Assembly (NCBI GenBank): GCA_946187695.1
Contig: CAMHSB010000010.1
Coordinates: 1 to 62,909, forward strand
Source of the DNA: an uncultured Bacteroidales bacterium
Lineage (GTDB): Bacteria; Bacteroidota; Bacteroidia; Bacteroidales; Paludibacteraceae
DNA: 62,909 nucleotides
Direction: 5' to 3'
Position numbers and translations under genes: made by a program. How positions within the stretch are numbered: position 1 is the stretch's first letter; every line of letters begins with the position of its first letter. Below, one piece after another: positions 34,277 through 41,143 of this stretch. The notes under the pieces were generated by a model that searched no databases, was not told the origin of the DNA, and was given only the letters and a program-made list of their open reading frames with translations.

Positions 34277-34990
34277 ATGAAATACAACTACGAATACGAG
34301 ATTAAATACCAAGAGGTGGACGGACAGCGGAAGATTCGTTTGTTCAATTTGGAGAATTACCTCTTGGAGGTGGCAGGAACAGTAGCGGATCAGTTGGGAT
34401 TTGGTATTGCACAACTGCATCCCAAAGGCCTGACGTGGATTTTAACGAGGCTGAGTCTGGAGATGTATGAGTTGCCGACTCATTGCGAGAAAGTGCGGTT
34501 CGAGACTTGGATCGAGAGCAACGCACATATGCTGAGTACCCGTGATTTTCGGATCTATTCGGGTGACCGACTCATCGGACAATGCAAGTCCGTTTGGGCG
34601 GTGCTGGATCTGAACAAACGCGAGATCGTGAATGTCTTCGACGAGCCGATGTTTGCCGGCTGTGTGGACGGCGAAGTACTGGATATGTCCCGTATCCGCA
34701 TGACCACCATCCCGGAACCCACTGGTTCAGTTCCGCACACGATCGTCTATTCAGACATCGACTACAACGGCCACTGCAATAGTTGCCGCTATCTGCAAGC
34801 CATGACAGACGCTTACTTGCCCGATTATTACGGCAAGACCGTGCGGCTGGACATCAACTACTCCAAAGAGGCGATGCTCGGCGAGACCCTGCAAACGAAC
34901 TACCTCATTACCGAAGACGGGGTACAATACCAACTCAAAAACGAAAACGGCGAGACCAGTTGTTCCGCCAAGATAACAATCAGCGAATAA
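34277..34990 (+). CDS. Acyl-ACP thioesterase (FatA/B-like)
   Basis: 237 residues with two hotdog folds. The catalytic Asn/His region is SDIDYNGHCNSCRYLQ in the second half; EVRFETW-type motifs mark the first. The family hydrolyses acyl-ACP to release free fatty acids. Upstream is an unrelated peptidase; downstream is an orphan ribonucleotide-reductase domain (10 nt). Confidence 0.9.
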   Translation: MKYNYEYEIKYQEVDGQRKIRLFNLENYLLEVAGTVADQLGFGIAQLHPKGLTWILTRLSLEMYELPTHCEKVRFETWIESNAHMLSTRDFRIYSGDRLIGQCKSVWAVLDLNKREIVNVFDEPMFAGCVDGEVLDMSRIRMTTIPEPTGSVPHTIVYSDIDYNGHCNSCRYLQAMTDAYLPDYYGKTVRLDINYSKEAMLGETLQTNYLITEDGVQYQLKNENGETSCSAKITISE

Positions 34991-35000
34991 ATTAGCGATT

Positions 35001-35498
35001 ATGGAAATACAGGAAGGATCGACGCTTCTCAAGCGTCCGGTAGAGTTGGAGGCAGATGTAGTACGCTTCCAGAATCAGAAAGATAAATGGATTGCTTTTG
35101 TCGGGCTCAAGGACGGCCGCCCCTACGAGATCTTCACGGGTCTCGCAGACGACGAGATGGGTATCGCGTTGCCGAAGTCCGTCACTAACGGCAAGATCAT
35201 CAAGGTCGTGCAGCCCGATGGCACCAAACGCTATGACTTCCAGTTTGTCAACACGCGCGGATTCAAGACCACCGTGGAAGGCTTGAGTTATAAGTTCGAC
35301 CGCGAGTTCTGGAACTATGCCCGCCTCATCTCCGGTGTACTCCGTTACGGCATGCCTATCGACCAGGTGGTACATATGATCAGCGGCCTTGAGATGGATA
35401 ACGACTCCATCAACAACTGGACTACCGGCGTAGCACGCGTACTAAAAAAATACATCCCCGGCGTTGCCGCCGAGGACGATCTTACTTTTCTGCAATAA
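35001..35498 (+). CDS. Stand-alone C-terminal domain of class II ribonucleotide reductase (NrdJ/TSCPD-like)
   Basis: 165 residues that match the C-terminal part of the roughly 850-residue B12-dependent reductase of Bacteroidota: KRPVELEADVVRFQN, KWIAFVGLKDGRPYEIFTGLADDE, KRYDFQFVNTRGFKTTVEGLS, LISGVLRYGMPIDQVV. No catalytic barrel, no active-site cysteines and no C-terminal zinc ribbon are present. It has its own start and lies 10 nt after the thioesterase gene, so it is either an NrdJb-like split subunit or a retained fragment. The catalytic half is not in the window. The 3' end overlaps rng by 17 nt convergently. Confidence 0.8.
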   Translation: MEIQEGSTLLKRPVELEADVVRFQNQKDKWIAFVGLKDGRPYEIFTGLADDEMGIALPKSVTNGKIIKVVQPDGTKRYDFQFVNTRGFKTTVEGLSYKFDREFWNYARLISGVLRYGMPIDQVVHMISGLEMDNDSINNWTTGVARVLKKYIPGVAAEDDLTFLQ

Positions 35499-37008
35499 AC
35501 CGGGTTTCTAACATCCCGAGAGATTGGTTTTCCACCACCTTGATGCCATACTTACGTCTCCATTGTCCGGCTAAAGAGCGCCAGAACCCTCGGGTGACGT
35601 AGGCGTAGATGAAGGGGTGAAGGTGTAACTGCAATCCCCGTCCGTGCTGCTCATACTCGCGCTCGATCTGTTCTGCGAGCGTGTCGGTAAACAGGAGAGA
35701 TGCCTGGATCTTTCCCTTGCCGCCACAAGTCGGACATACTTCTTCTACCTGCATCTCCACCGCCGGGCGAACCCGCTGGCGCGTGATCTGCATCAGACCG
35801 AACTTGCTGAGCGGTAGCACGTTATGCTTCGCGCGATCGCGTTCCATCAGTTTGCGTACATAATCGTACAGTTGCTGCTGGTGGTCTTTGGAGTCCATGT
35901 CGATAAAATCGACAATGATGATTCCGCCTATATCGCGCAGACGGAGCTGGTGAACCAACTCATCTGCGGCCAGCATATTGAACTGGAACGCATTCTCTTC
36001 CTGGTCCTCGTAGATTTTCTTACTGCCGGAGTTGACATCAATGGAGAACAGTGCTTCGGTCTTGTCAATAATGAGATAACCTCCATGCTTGAAACCGACC
36101 GTTCTACCGAGTCCCGTCTTCATCTGACGGGTGATATCAAAATGGTCAAAGATGGGCTGCTCGCCTTTGTAGAGCTTCACGATCTTCGCGCTCTCCGGAG
36201 CAATCAGCTCCAAGTAATGGCGCACTTCATCGTAGATGGCCTGGTCGTTAATCTGAATATTGGTGAAGTCCGGACTCAACACATCCCGGATGATACCGAG
36301 CGTGCGTCCCATCTCTTCACTTACCAGGCTCACGGGCTCTTTGCTTTGGAGCGACTTGACTGTTTCTTCCCAGCGCTCCACTAACAGCCTCAACTCGTTG
36401 TCTAATTCCGCTACGCGTTTGTCTTCGGCTACTGTGCGAACAATGATTCCGAAACCTGCAGGTTTGATAGACAGCAACAGTTGCTTGAGACGTTGGCGTT
36501 CCGCTTCGCGTTTAATTTTTTGACTTACCATAACGCCGTCTGCGAAGGGCATGAGGACGATATTACGTCCCGCGATAGAGATCTCTGCGGTCAAACGAGG
36601 ACCTTTGGTGTTGATCGGCTCTTTCGAAACCTGCACCAACAAGGTATCCCCCACTTTCAGCACATCGGCTATCTGACCTTCTCTGCCCACTTCCGGTTGA
36701 CGTTGCGTCTTCGTGATAACAGGCACGCGACGCTTGTCCGACACGGCTTTGGTAACATAACTTTGCAGCGTACGAAACTGAGAACCTAAATCCAAATAAT
36801 GCAGAAAAGCTTCTTTCTCATGACCTACATCCACAAAGACTGCATTCAGCGCCGGCATGACCTTTTTCACACGGCCGTAGTAGATATTCCCTACGGCGAA
36901 GTTATCTTCATTGCGCTTCTCGCGCGCAACTTCCTGAAGGCGGTCATCCTCTGTCAACGCGATGGCGATCTCCTGCGGCTGTACGTCCACAATCAACTCG
37001 CTTTTCAT
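35482..37008 (-). CDS. rng: Ribonuclease G (RNase E/G family)
   Basis: 508 residues. An S1-like RNA-binding region (VGNIYYGRVKKVMPALNAVFVDVG) is followed by the catalytic metal site GGIIIVDFIDMD and the zinc-link cysteines CPTCGGKG. RNase G processes 16S rRNA 5' ends and mRNA. It follows HU and the 29-residue basic protein, an order common in the phylum. Confidence 0.95.
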   Translation of the reverse strand: MKSELIVDVQPQEIAIALTEDDRLQEVAREKRNEDNFAVGNIYYGRVKKVMPALNAVFVDVGHEKEAFLHYLDLGSQFRTLQSYVTKAVSDKRRVPVITKTQRQPEVGREGQIADVLKVGDTLLVQVSKEPINTKGPRLTAEISIAGRNIVLMPFADGVMVSQKIKREAERQRLKQLLLSIKPAGFGIIVRTVAEDKRVAELDNELRLLVERWEETVKSLQSKEPVSLVSEEMGRTLGIIRDVLSPDFTNIQINDQAIYDEVRHYLELIAPESAKIVKLYKGEQPIFDHFDITRQMKTGLGRTVGFKHGGYLIIDKTEALFSIDVNSGSKKIYEDQEENAFQFNMLAADELVHQLRLRDIGGIIIVDFIDMDSKDHQQQLYDYVRKLMERDRAKHNVLPLSKFGLMQITRQRVRPAVEMQVEEVCPTCGGKGKIQASLLFTDTLAEQIEREYEQHGRGLQLHLHPFIYAYVTRGFWRSLAGQWRRKYGIKVVENQSLGMLETRFIAEK

Positions 37009-37104
37009 ACTTGAAAGGGATTAAAGTAAATAAAAAATAGCCTTGTGGCAACTTGCCCACACTTGAGCTAAGTTATCGCCACAAAGCCACAGTCTAACCG
37101 TCAA

Positions 37105-37194
37105 TTACTTATGCTTATGACGATTCTTACGCAGACGTTTTTTACGTTTGTGCGTTGACATCTTGTGTCTCTTATGCTTCTTTCCGTTTGGCAT
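37105..37194 (-). CDS. 29-residue basic protein, mS38/COX24-like (ribosome-associated)
   Basis: A 29-codon frame from ATG at 37194 to TAA at 37105 encodes MPNGKKHKRHKMSTHKRKKR followed by LRKNRHKHK. The pattern GKKHKRHKMSTHKRKKRLRK matches the AURKAIP1/COX24 (mS38) motif seen in tiny bacterial proteins, including Bacteroidota copies near HU and rng. It is almost entirely Lys/Arg/His, consistent with rRNA binding. It is too short for ordinary gene callers. A 38-nt gap separates it from HU upstream. Confidence 0.85.
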   Translation of the reverse strand: MPNGKKHKRHKMSTHKRKKRLRKNRHKHK

Positions 37195-37232
37195 AATGAT
37201 TTGATAATTAATTAGTTATTGAATATGTTTAT

Positions 37233-37538
37233 TTATGCTTTCTTTGCTTGCTTGGGTAATTTCAAGTCGTGCACCACTTCGCAGAACTCTGCTGCCGGCT
37301 TAAAATCAGGCACACAATGGGCGGGAACGAAAACCGAGGTACGCGCCGTGATATTACGTGCCATTTTTTCTTTGCGTGACTTGAGGATAAAACTACCGAA
37401 ACCGCGGAGGTACACTTCCTCGCCCTTCGACATACTTTTCTTAATACCTGCCATTAAGCCTTCTGTAATCACTGCAACAGTCTTCTTATCATAACCGGTG
37501 GCCAATGCTACTTCGCTAATGAGCTCAGCTTTTCTCAT
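37233..37538 (-). CDS. HU-family DNA-binding protein
   Basis: 101 residues: MRKAELISEVALATGYDKKTV, the helix and beta arms with GFGSFILKSRKEKMARN, and a slightly longer C-terminus than classic HU (about 90). It is a nucleoid protein binding bent DNA. It heads the unit with the 29-residue protein and rng. Confidence 0.93.
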   Translation of the reverse strand: MRKAELISEVALATGYDKKTVAVITEGLMAGIKKSMSKGEEVYLRGFGSFILKSRKEKMARNITARTSVFVPAHCVPDFKPAAEFCEVVHDLKLPKQAKKA

Positions 37539-37580
37539 ATAATTATTCGTTTATTAGTTCTTTAAAATCAAAAAAGCGTG

Positions 37581-37612
37581 CAAAGTTACTATAAAATAAT
37601 GAAATATGAAAA
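37581..37612 (-). promoter_or_regulatory. Probable HU promoter
   Basis: TAACTTTG (37581-37588, minus) is clear; only a poor -33 match (TTTC at 19 nt) is upstream. Confidence 0.5.
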
Positions 37613-37627
37613 TTTTTCGGCAAAAAA

Positions 37628-37659
37628 ATTGCAAATTTGTGTTTTTTTTTGTAATTTTG
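37628..37659 (+). promoter_or_regulatory. mutY promoter
   Basis: ATTG (37628-37631), 20 nt, TAATTTTG (37652-37659). The start codon at 37668 is only 8 nt past the -7 box, so the transcript would have almost no leader. Confidence 0.7.
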
Positions 37660-37667
37660 CACCCAAA

Positions 37668-38657
37668 ATGGAGAATTTATACCGTCAATTATATAATTGG
37701 TACGCGCAAAACCATCGTGTTTTGCCTTGGCGTGAGACCGACGATCCGTACGCAATTTGGCTCAGTGAGATCATTCTCCAGCAGACTCGTGTCGCGCAAG
37801 GACTCGAATACTATACGCGTTTTATTGCCCGCTGGCCGCACGTCGAAGATTTGGCTGCGGCCGATGAAGCAGAGGTGCTTCGTGAATGGCAGGGACTAGG
37901 TTATTACTCCAGGGCACGCAATCTGCATAAGGCGGCGCAGATGATCGTTGAGAAAGCTTGGTCTCCCTTCCCGACCCGATTTGAAGATATCCGGGCGCTG
38001 CCCGGCGTAGGCGATTATACGGCAGGGGCTATTGCTTCTTTTGCCTACAACATGCCTTACCCCGCTATGGACGGCAATGTCTATCGGGTCGTAGCACGAT
38101 TGCTGGACATTGACGAACCTTTCGACACTTCAGCCGGCAAAAAGCTGTTTCATCACAAGATAGAAGCATTCTTGGATCGCGAGAACCCGCGGCTCTTCAA
38201 CTCTGCCATCATGGAGTTTGGTGCCCTCTACTGTACGCCTATCCTCGGTGATGCCTGCCTCACTTGTCCGCTGCAAAGCACTTGTCTCGCTTATGCGCAC
38301 GGAACGGCCGGGTTGCTCCCTGTTCGCAAGCCCCGTCCCAAAGTGAGGGATCGTTGGTTCTCCTATCATATCTACACCGACGGCGAGCACACGCTTATCC
38401 GTCGCCGCGAAGAGAAAGATATCTGGTATCACTTGTATGAGTTCCCTTGCCAGGAGGAGCAAACAGAGGACAACTATCCATTTACGCACGTCTTGTCACA
38501 TCAGAAACTGCACGCGCGTTTCATCGTTCATCGGGCACAAAAAATGCCGGAAATCCCCGGCACTATCTGTATTCGTTGGGAAGAACTCAACGATTTCGCC
38601 CTTTCGCGATTAACGCTGCGAGCGCTTGATACACTTCGCTTAACGCCGCATTCTTAG
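37668..38657 (+). CDS. mutY: Adenine DNA glycosylase MutY
   Basis: 329 residues from 37668 (MENLYRQLYNWY); the in-frame extension overlaps the promoter. WRETDDPYAIWLSEIILQQTRV holds the catalytic Glu, LPGVGDYTAGAIASFAY is the helix-hairpin-helix followed by the conserved Asp, and the 4Fe-4S cysteines are in CTPILGDACLTCPLQSTC. The first Cys spacing is seven residues rather than the usual six. It removes A mispaired with 8-oxoG. The 3' end overlaps the convergent DUF2520 gene by 71 nt. Confidence 0.94.
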   Translation: MENLYRQLYNWYAQNHRVLPWRETDDPYAIWLSEIILQQTRVAQGLEYYTRFIARWPHVEDLAAADEAEVLREWQGLGYYSRARNLHKAAQMIVEKAWSPFPTRFEDIRALPGVGDYTAGAIASFAYNMPYPAMDGNVYRVVARLLDIDEPFDTSAGKKLFHHKIEAFLDRENPRLFNSAIMEFGALYCTPILGDACLTCPLQSTCLAYAHGTAGLLPVRKPRPKVRDRWFSYHIYTDGEHTLIRRREEKDIWYHLYEFPCQEEQTEDNYPFTHVLSHQKLHARFIVHRAQKMPEIPGTICIRWEELNDFALSRLTLRALDTLRLTPHS

Positions 38658-39324
38658 CGTTCAGTATTTCTACATGGTGCGCCATTACCGCCTCATCTCC
38701 CCGCTGTGCCGGGCCCGTCTGGGCGTCGGCAGGTTTGAGGGTATGCACCTTCGCGGCGGTATTATCGATCAGCGGCAGCAAAGCCTCAAACGGAATAGAG
38801 GTGTCGCGTAGCACTTCAGCGGCGATACGGTACATCAAGTTCGTGTAGTTATTGGCAAATACTCCTGCGATATGCAGCCGCTCGCGGTCGTGCTGATTGG
38901 CCTCGTAGATATGACTTGTCAAGGTCTGCGCCAGCGAGTAAATCGCCGCAATGTCGTCGATGTCCCGACCCTCCACAAAACACGGAATACCACTCCAATC
39001 GTCAATCAAGTTCTCTCGGCTGAAAGATTGGAAGAAATATAGGATGCCTGCGTGCGGTTTATCTTCGCCGAAGATATCTATCGGCATCGAACCCGAGGTA
39101 TGCAGATGCAAAGCCTTCGGCGCGTGAACCATACTCACTACTTCCTTGAGTACATGATCTGCCACCGTGTAAATATAGCAGTCCGCTTCAGGTAACGTCT
39201 CTATCGCCGAAGGATCCGCCGTCAGCGGTCGCGCGTGCACCAGTTCTGCCTTGATGCCTTTCAGTTCCAATCCGTGATGCAAGTTCGTGCCTACGCTCCC
39301 TGCACCGATAATAACCAGCTTCAT
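38587..39324 (-). CDS. DUF2520 Rossmann-fold protein (F420/NADP oxidoreductase-like)
   Basis: 245 residues. The N-terminus LVIIGAGSVGTNLHHGL is a dinucleotide-binding fold; the C-terminal part is the helical DUF2520 domain with LHIAGVFANNYTNLMYRIA. The substrate is unknown. It overlaps the M20 peptidase by ATGA and, at its 3' end, convergent mutY by 71 nt. Confidence 0.85.
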   Translation of the reverse strand: MKLVIIGAGSVGTNLHHGLELKGIKAELVHARPLTADPSAIETLPEADCYIYTVADHVLKEVVSMVHAPKALHLHTSGSMPIDIFGEDKPHAGILYFFQSFSRENLIDDWSGIPCFVEGRDIDDIAAIYSLAQTLTSHIYEANQHDRERLHIAGVFANNYTNLMYRIAAEVLRDTSIPFEALLPLIDNTAAKVHTLKPADAQTGPAQRGDEAVMAHHVEILNAKNAALSEVYQALAALIAKGRNR

Positions 39325-40679
39325 TTCGAGTACTCTTTGTAAAATTCAGTAACCGCCACGATGCCACGTTCCCACACTTCGAGGTCCATGCTCTCGTTCG
39401 GCGAGTGGATGGCGTTTTGCTCCAGACCAAAGCCCATCAAGATGGTCTTGCAACCCAATATCTGTTCGAAGGCAGCAATGATAGGAATCGAACCTCCGCG
39501 GCGGGCTGCCAACGGACGTTTACCGAACGCCACCTCAAATCCGCGCTCTGCCGCTTTATAAGCGGGGATATCGATCGGGCACACATAGCCCTGACCACCA
39601 TGCATAGGCGTCACCTTTACCCGCACGCCTTGAGGCGCTAACGTCTGAATATAATCAACAAAAGCCTGTGAGATCTTCGCGTGGTCTTGATTAGCCACCA
39701 GACGACAACTGACTTTAGCGTAAGCCTTGGAAGGCAAGACCGTTTTCGAACCTTCGCCTGTATAGCCGCCCCAGATGCCGCACACGTCGAAAGACGGACG
39801 GCAGGAGTTCCGCTCGAGGGTCGAATATCCGACTTCCCCAAAGACATCATCCACTCCGATCGAAGTGTTGTATTTTTCTTGCGAGAAAGGTATCTGCGCA
39901 ATCATAGCCCGCTCCGCTTCAGGAATAGGCAGTACATCGTCATAGAATCCGGGTATAGTAATTCGTCCGTCACCGTCGACAATCTTCGCCAGCATCTCGC
40001 AAAGGGCGTTGATCGGGTTCTTCACCGCACCGCCGAAATGTCCGGAATGGAGGTCGCGATTCGGACCATCCACCTCGATCTGCCAGTAAGCCAGCCCGCG
40101 CAATCCGGTCGTGAGAGACGGTGTCTCTTTACCGATCATCGAGGTGTCGGAAACCAAAATAATATCGGCCTTCAGCAACTCCTTATGATCCTCTAAAAAG
40201 GCCTCCAAACTCGGCGAACCGATCTCTTCCTCGCCTTCAAAGATGAACTTGACGTTGCAGCCCATCAACCCCTCATGCACCAGATACTCAAACGCCTTCG
40301 CTTGAATCATAGCCTGCCCTTTGTCGTCATCTGCACCGCGGGCATAAAGTCGTCCGTCACGGATCTCAGGCTCCCACGGATCCGATTTCCACAACTCTAA
40401 CGGCTCCACCGGCATCACGTCATAATGAGCATACACCAAAACCGTCTTCGCTTGTTCGGATACCTTATACTCCGCATACACAAACGGATTGCCTGCCGAC
40501 GGCAGTATTTCTGCCTTCTGGCATCCTGCTGCCAACAGCAATTCTTTCCAACGCTCGGCACAACGAAGCATATCCGCTTTGTGCTCTGCCTGGCAACTCA
40601 CACTGGGTATCCGAATGAGACTTCTCCATTCGTCCATAAACCGCTCCCGATGAGCGTCAATATAATTTTGTATTGTCAT
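39321..40679 (-). CDS. M20 family dipeptidase
   Basis: 452 residues from 40679 (MTIQNYIDAHRERF). Zinc ligands are in VYAHYDVMP and GADDDKGQ, the catalytic glutamates in FEGEEEIGS, and later ligands around VSDTSM and GGSIPI. It resembles PepV/CNDP-type dipeptidases acting on cytoplasmic dipeptides. A promoter lies 21 nt upstream. Confidence 0.92.
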   Translation of the reverse strand: MTIQNYIDAHRERFMDEWRSLIRIPSVSCQAEHKADMLRCAERWKELLLAAGCQKAEILPSAGNPFVYAEYKVSEQAKTVLVYAHYDVMPVEPLELWKSDPWEPEIRDGRLYARGADDDKGQAMIQAKAFEYLVHEGLMGCNVKFIFEGEEEIGSPSLEAFLEDHKELLKADIILVSDTSMIGKETPSLTTGLRGLAYWQIEVDGPNRDLHSGHFGGAVKNPINALCEMLAKIVDGDGRITIPGFYDDVLPIPEAERAMIAQIPFSQEKYNTSIGVDDVFGEVGYSTLERNSCRPSFDVCGIWGGYTGEGSKTVLPSKAYAKVSCRLVANQDHAKISQAFVDYIQTLAPQGVRVKVTPMHGGQGYVCPIDIPAYKAAERGFEVAFGKRPLAARRGGSIPIIAAFEQILGCKTILMGFGLEQNAIHSPNESMDLEVWERGIVAVTEFYKEYSK

Positions 40680-40699
40680 AATCCAGCTGATTTTGCGTG

Positions 40700-40731
40700 C
40701 AAAGGTACAAAAAAATTCTGAATTGTGCAAA
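40700..40731 (-). promoter_or_regulatory. Promoter of the M20-DUF2520 unit
   Basis: Minus-strand TTTG (40728-40731), 20 nt, TACCTTTG (40700-40707). Confidence 0.8.
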
Positions 40732-40736
40732 ATTTA

Positions 40737-40768
40737 TTTGCATATGTCTAAAAAATGTAGTACTTTTG
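40737..40768 (+). promoter_or_regulatory. Stable-RNA-type promoter
   Basis: TTTG (40737-40740), 20 nt, TACTTTTG (40761-40768), then ..CGATTT. The same -7 box and following CGATTT occur before the tRNA-Glu at 49544. It drives transcription into the tRNA-like remnant and the structured element downstream. Confidence 0.8.
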
Positions 40769-40798
40769 TACTCGATTTAGGTGTATTACCACTCGTTC

Positions 40799-40845
40799 GG
40801 GGTATTAGCTCATCTCATCCTCCCCTTCGAGTCCGCTATACTCCA
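40799..40845 (+). pseudogene. Internally deleted tRNA-like sequence
   Basis: The first 14 nt GGGGTATTAGCTCA match the acceptor and D-stem start of Bacteroidales tRNA-Ala/Ile-type genes. The last part TTCGAGTCCGCTATACTCCA is a T-loop plus 3' acceptor strand with discriminator A. The 5' GGGGTAT and 3' ATACTCC pair over 7 bp (one G-U). Only 47 nt lie between the ends: D-loop, anticodon arm and the 5' T-stem strand are missing. It is a tRNA remnant rather than a working tRNA. Confidence 0.75.
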
Positions 40846-40852
40846 CATTTTT

Positions 40853-40869
40853 TGCGCAAAGCGTTGCGC
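40853..40869. repeat. Small hairpin
   Basis: GCGCAA-AGCG-TTGCGC with T run upstream, between the tRNA-like remnant and the larger structured element. Confidence 0.6.
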
Positions 40870-40902
40870 AGACATAACATAATTAACAAGCATTACTATT
40901 AT

Positions 40903-41075
40903 TCACATTCAAAGAAAAAGTCCGGAAAACTAATTCTTGTTGAATTGGGTAAATGCATTTCATGGAAGCCTGAAGAAGGTGTTCTTCGCTACAAACAAAG
41001 TAATGTTCGCACTTTAGGTGTGAGCGTATCTCGTTTGTAGGCGGGTTTATCTTTCCGGACTTCCCGTGAATGTGA
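40903..41075 (+). ncRNA. Putative structured RNA closed by a long inverted repeat
   Basis: The ends pair in two blocks: TCACATTCA (40903-40911) with TGAATGTGA (41067-41075), and AAGTCCGGAAA (40918-40928) with TTTCCGGACTT (41052-41062). Inside are AATTC/GAATT (40932-40946), GAAGAA/TTCTTC (40972-40987), and CTACAAAC (40989-40996)/GTTTGTAG (41033-41040) enclosing TCGCAC/GTGTGA (41007-41023). The result is a multi-branch junction. A TIR-flanked miniature element is the alternative. I do not recognise an Rfam family. Confidence 0.5.
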
Positions 41076-41096
41076 GAGAATGGCTCACGCCTTTTT
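41072..41096 (+). terminator. Intrinsic terminator overlapping the closing stem
   Basis: GTGAG-agaatgg-CTCAC, then GCCTTTTT. Its 5' arm (41072-41076) shares GTGA with the 3' strand of the closing stem, so the two structures exclude each other. It lies 48 nt before the EptA-like start. Confidence 0.75.
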
Positions 41097-41143
41097 CTTA
41101 CCCATTTGCGATTGATAGTAAGCAAAAAATATTACTATCAATC

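Noticed and set aside
40743..41040. Open frame of about 98 codons through the tRNA remnant and structured element
   Set aside because: Its only ATG lies upstream of the -7 box, it runs through tRNA-like sequence, the encoded protein resembles nothing known to me, and the inverted-repeat arms extend past its stop. Kept as an alternative only.
40799..41096. tmRNA, RNase P RNA or 6S RNA
   Set aside because: The tRNA-like ends are only 47 nt apart and lack a tag frame; the conserved core motifs of RNase P RNA and the long single hairpin with central bubble of 6S RNA are not seen.
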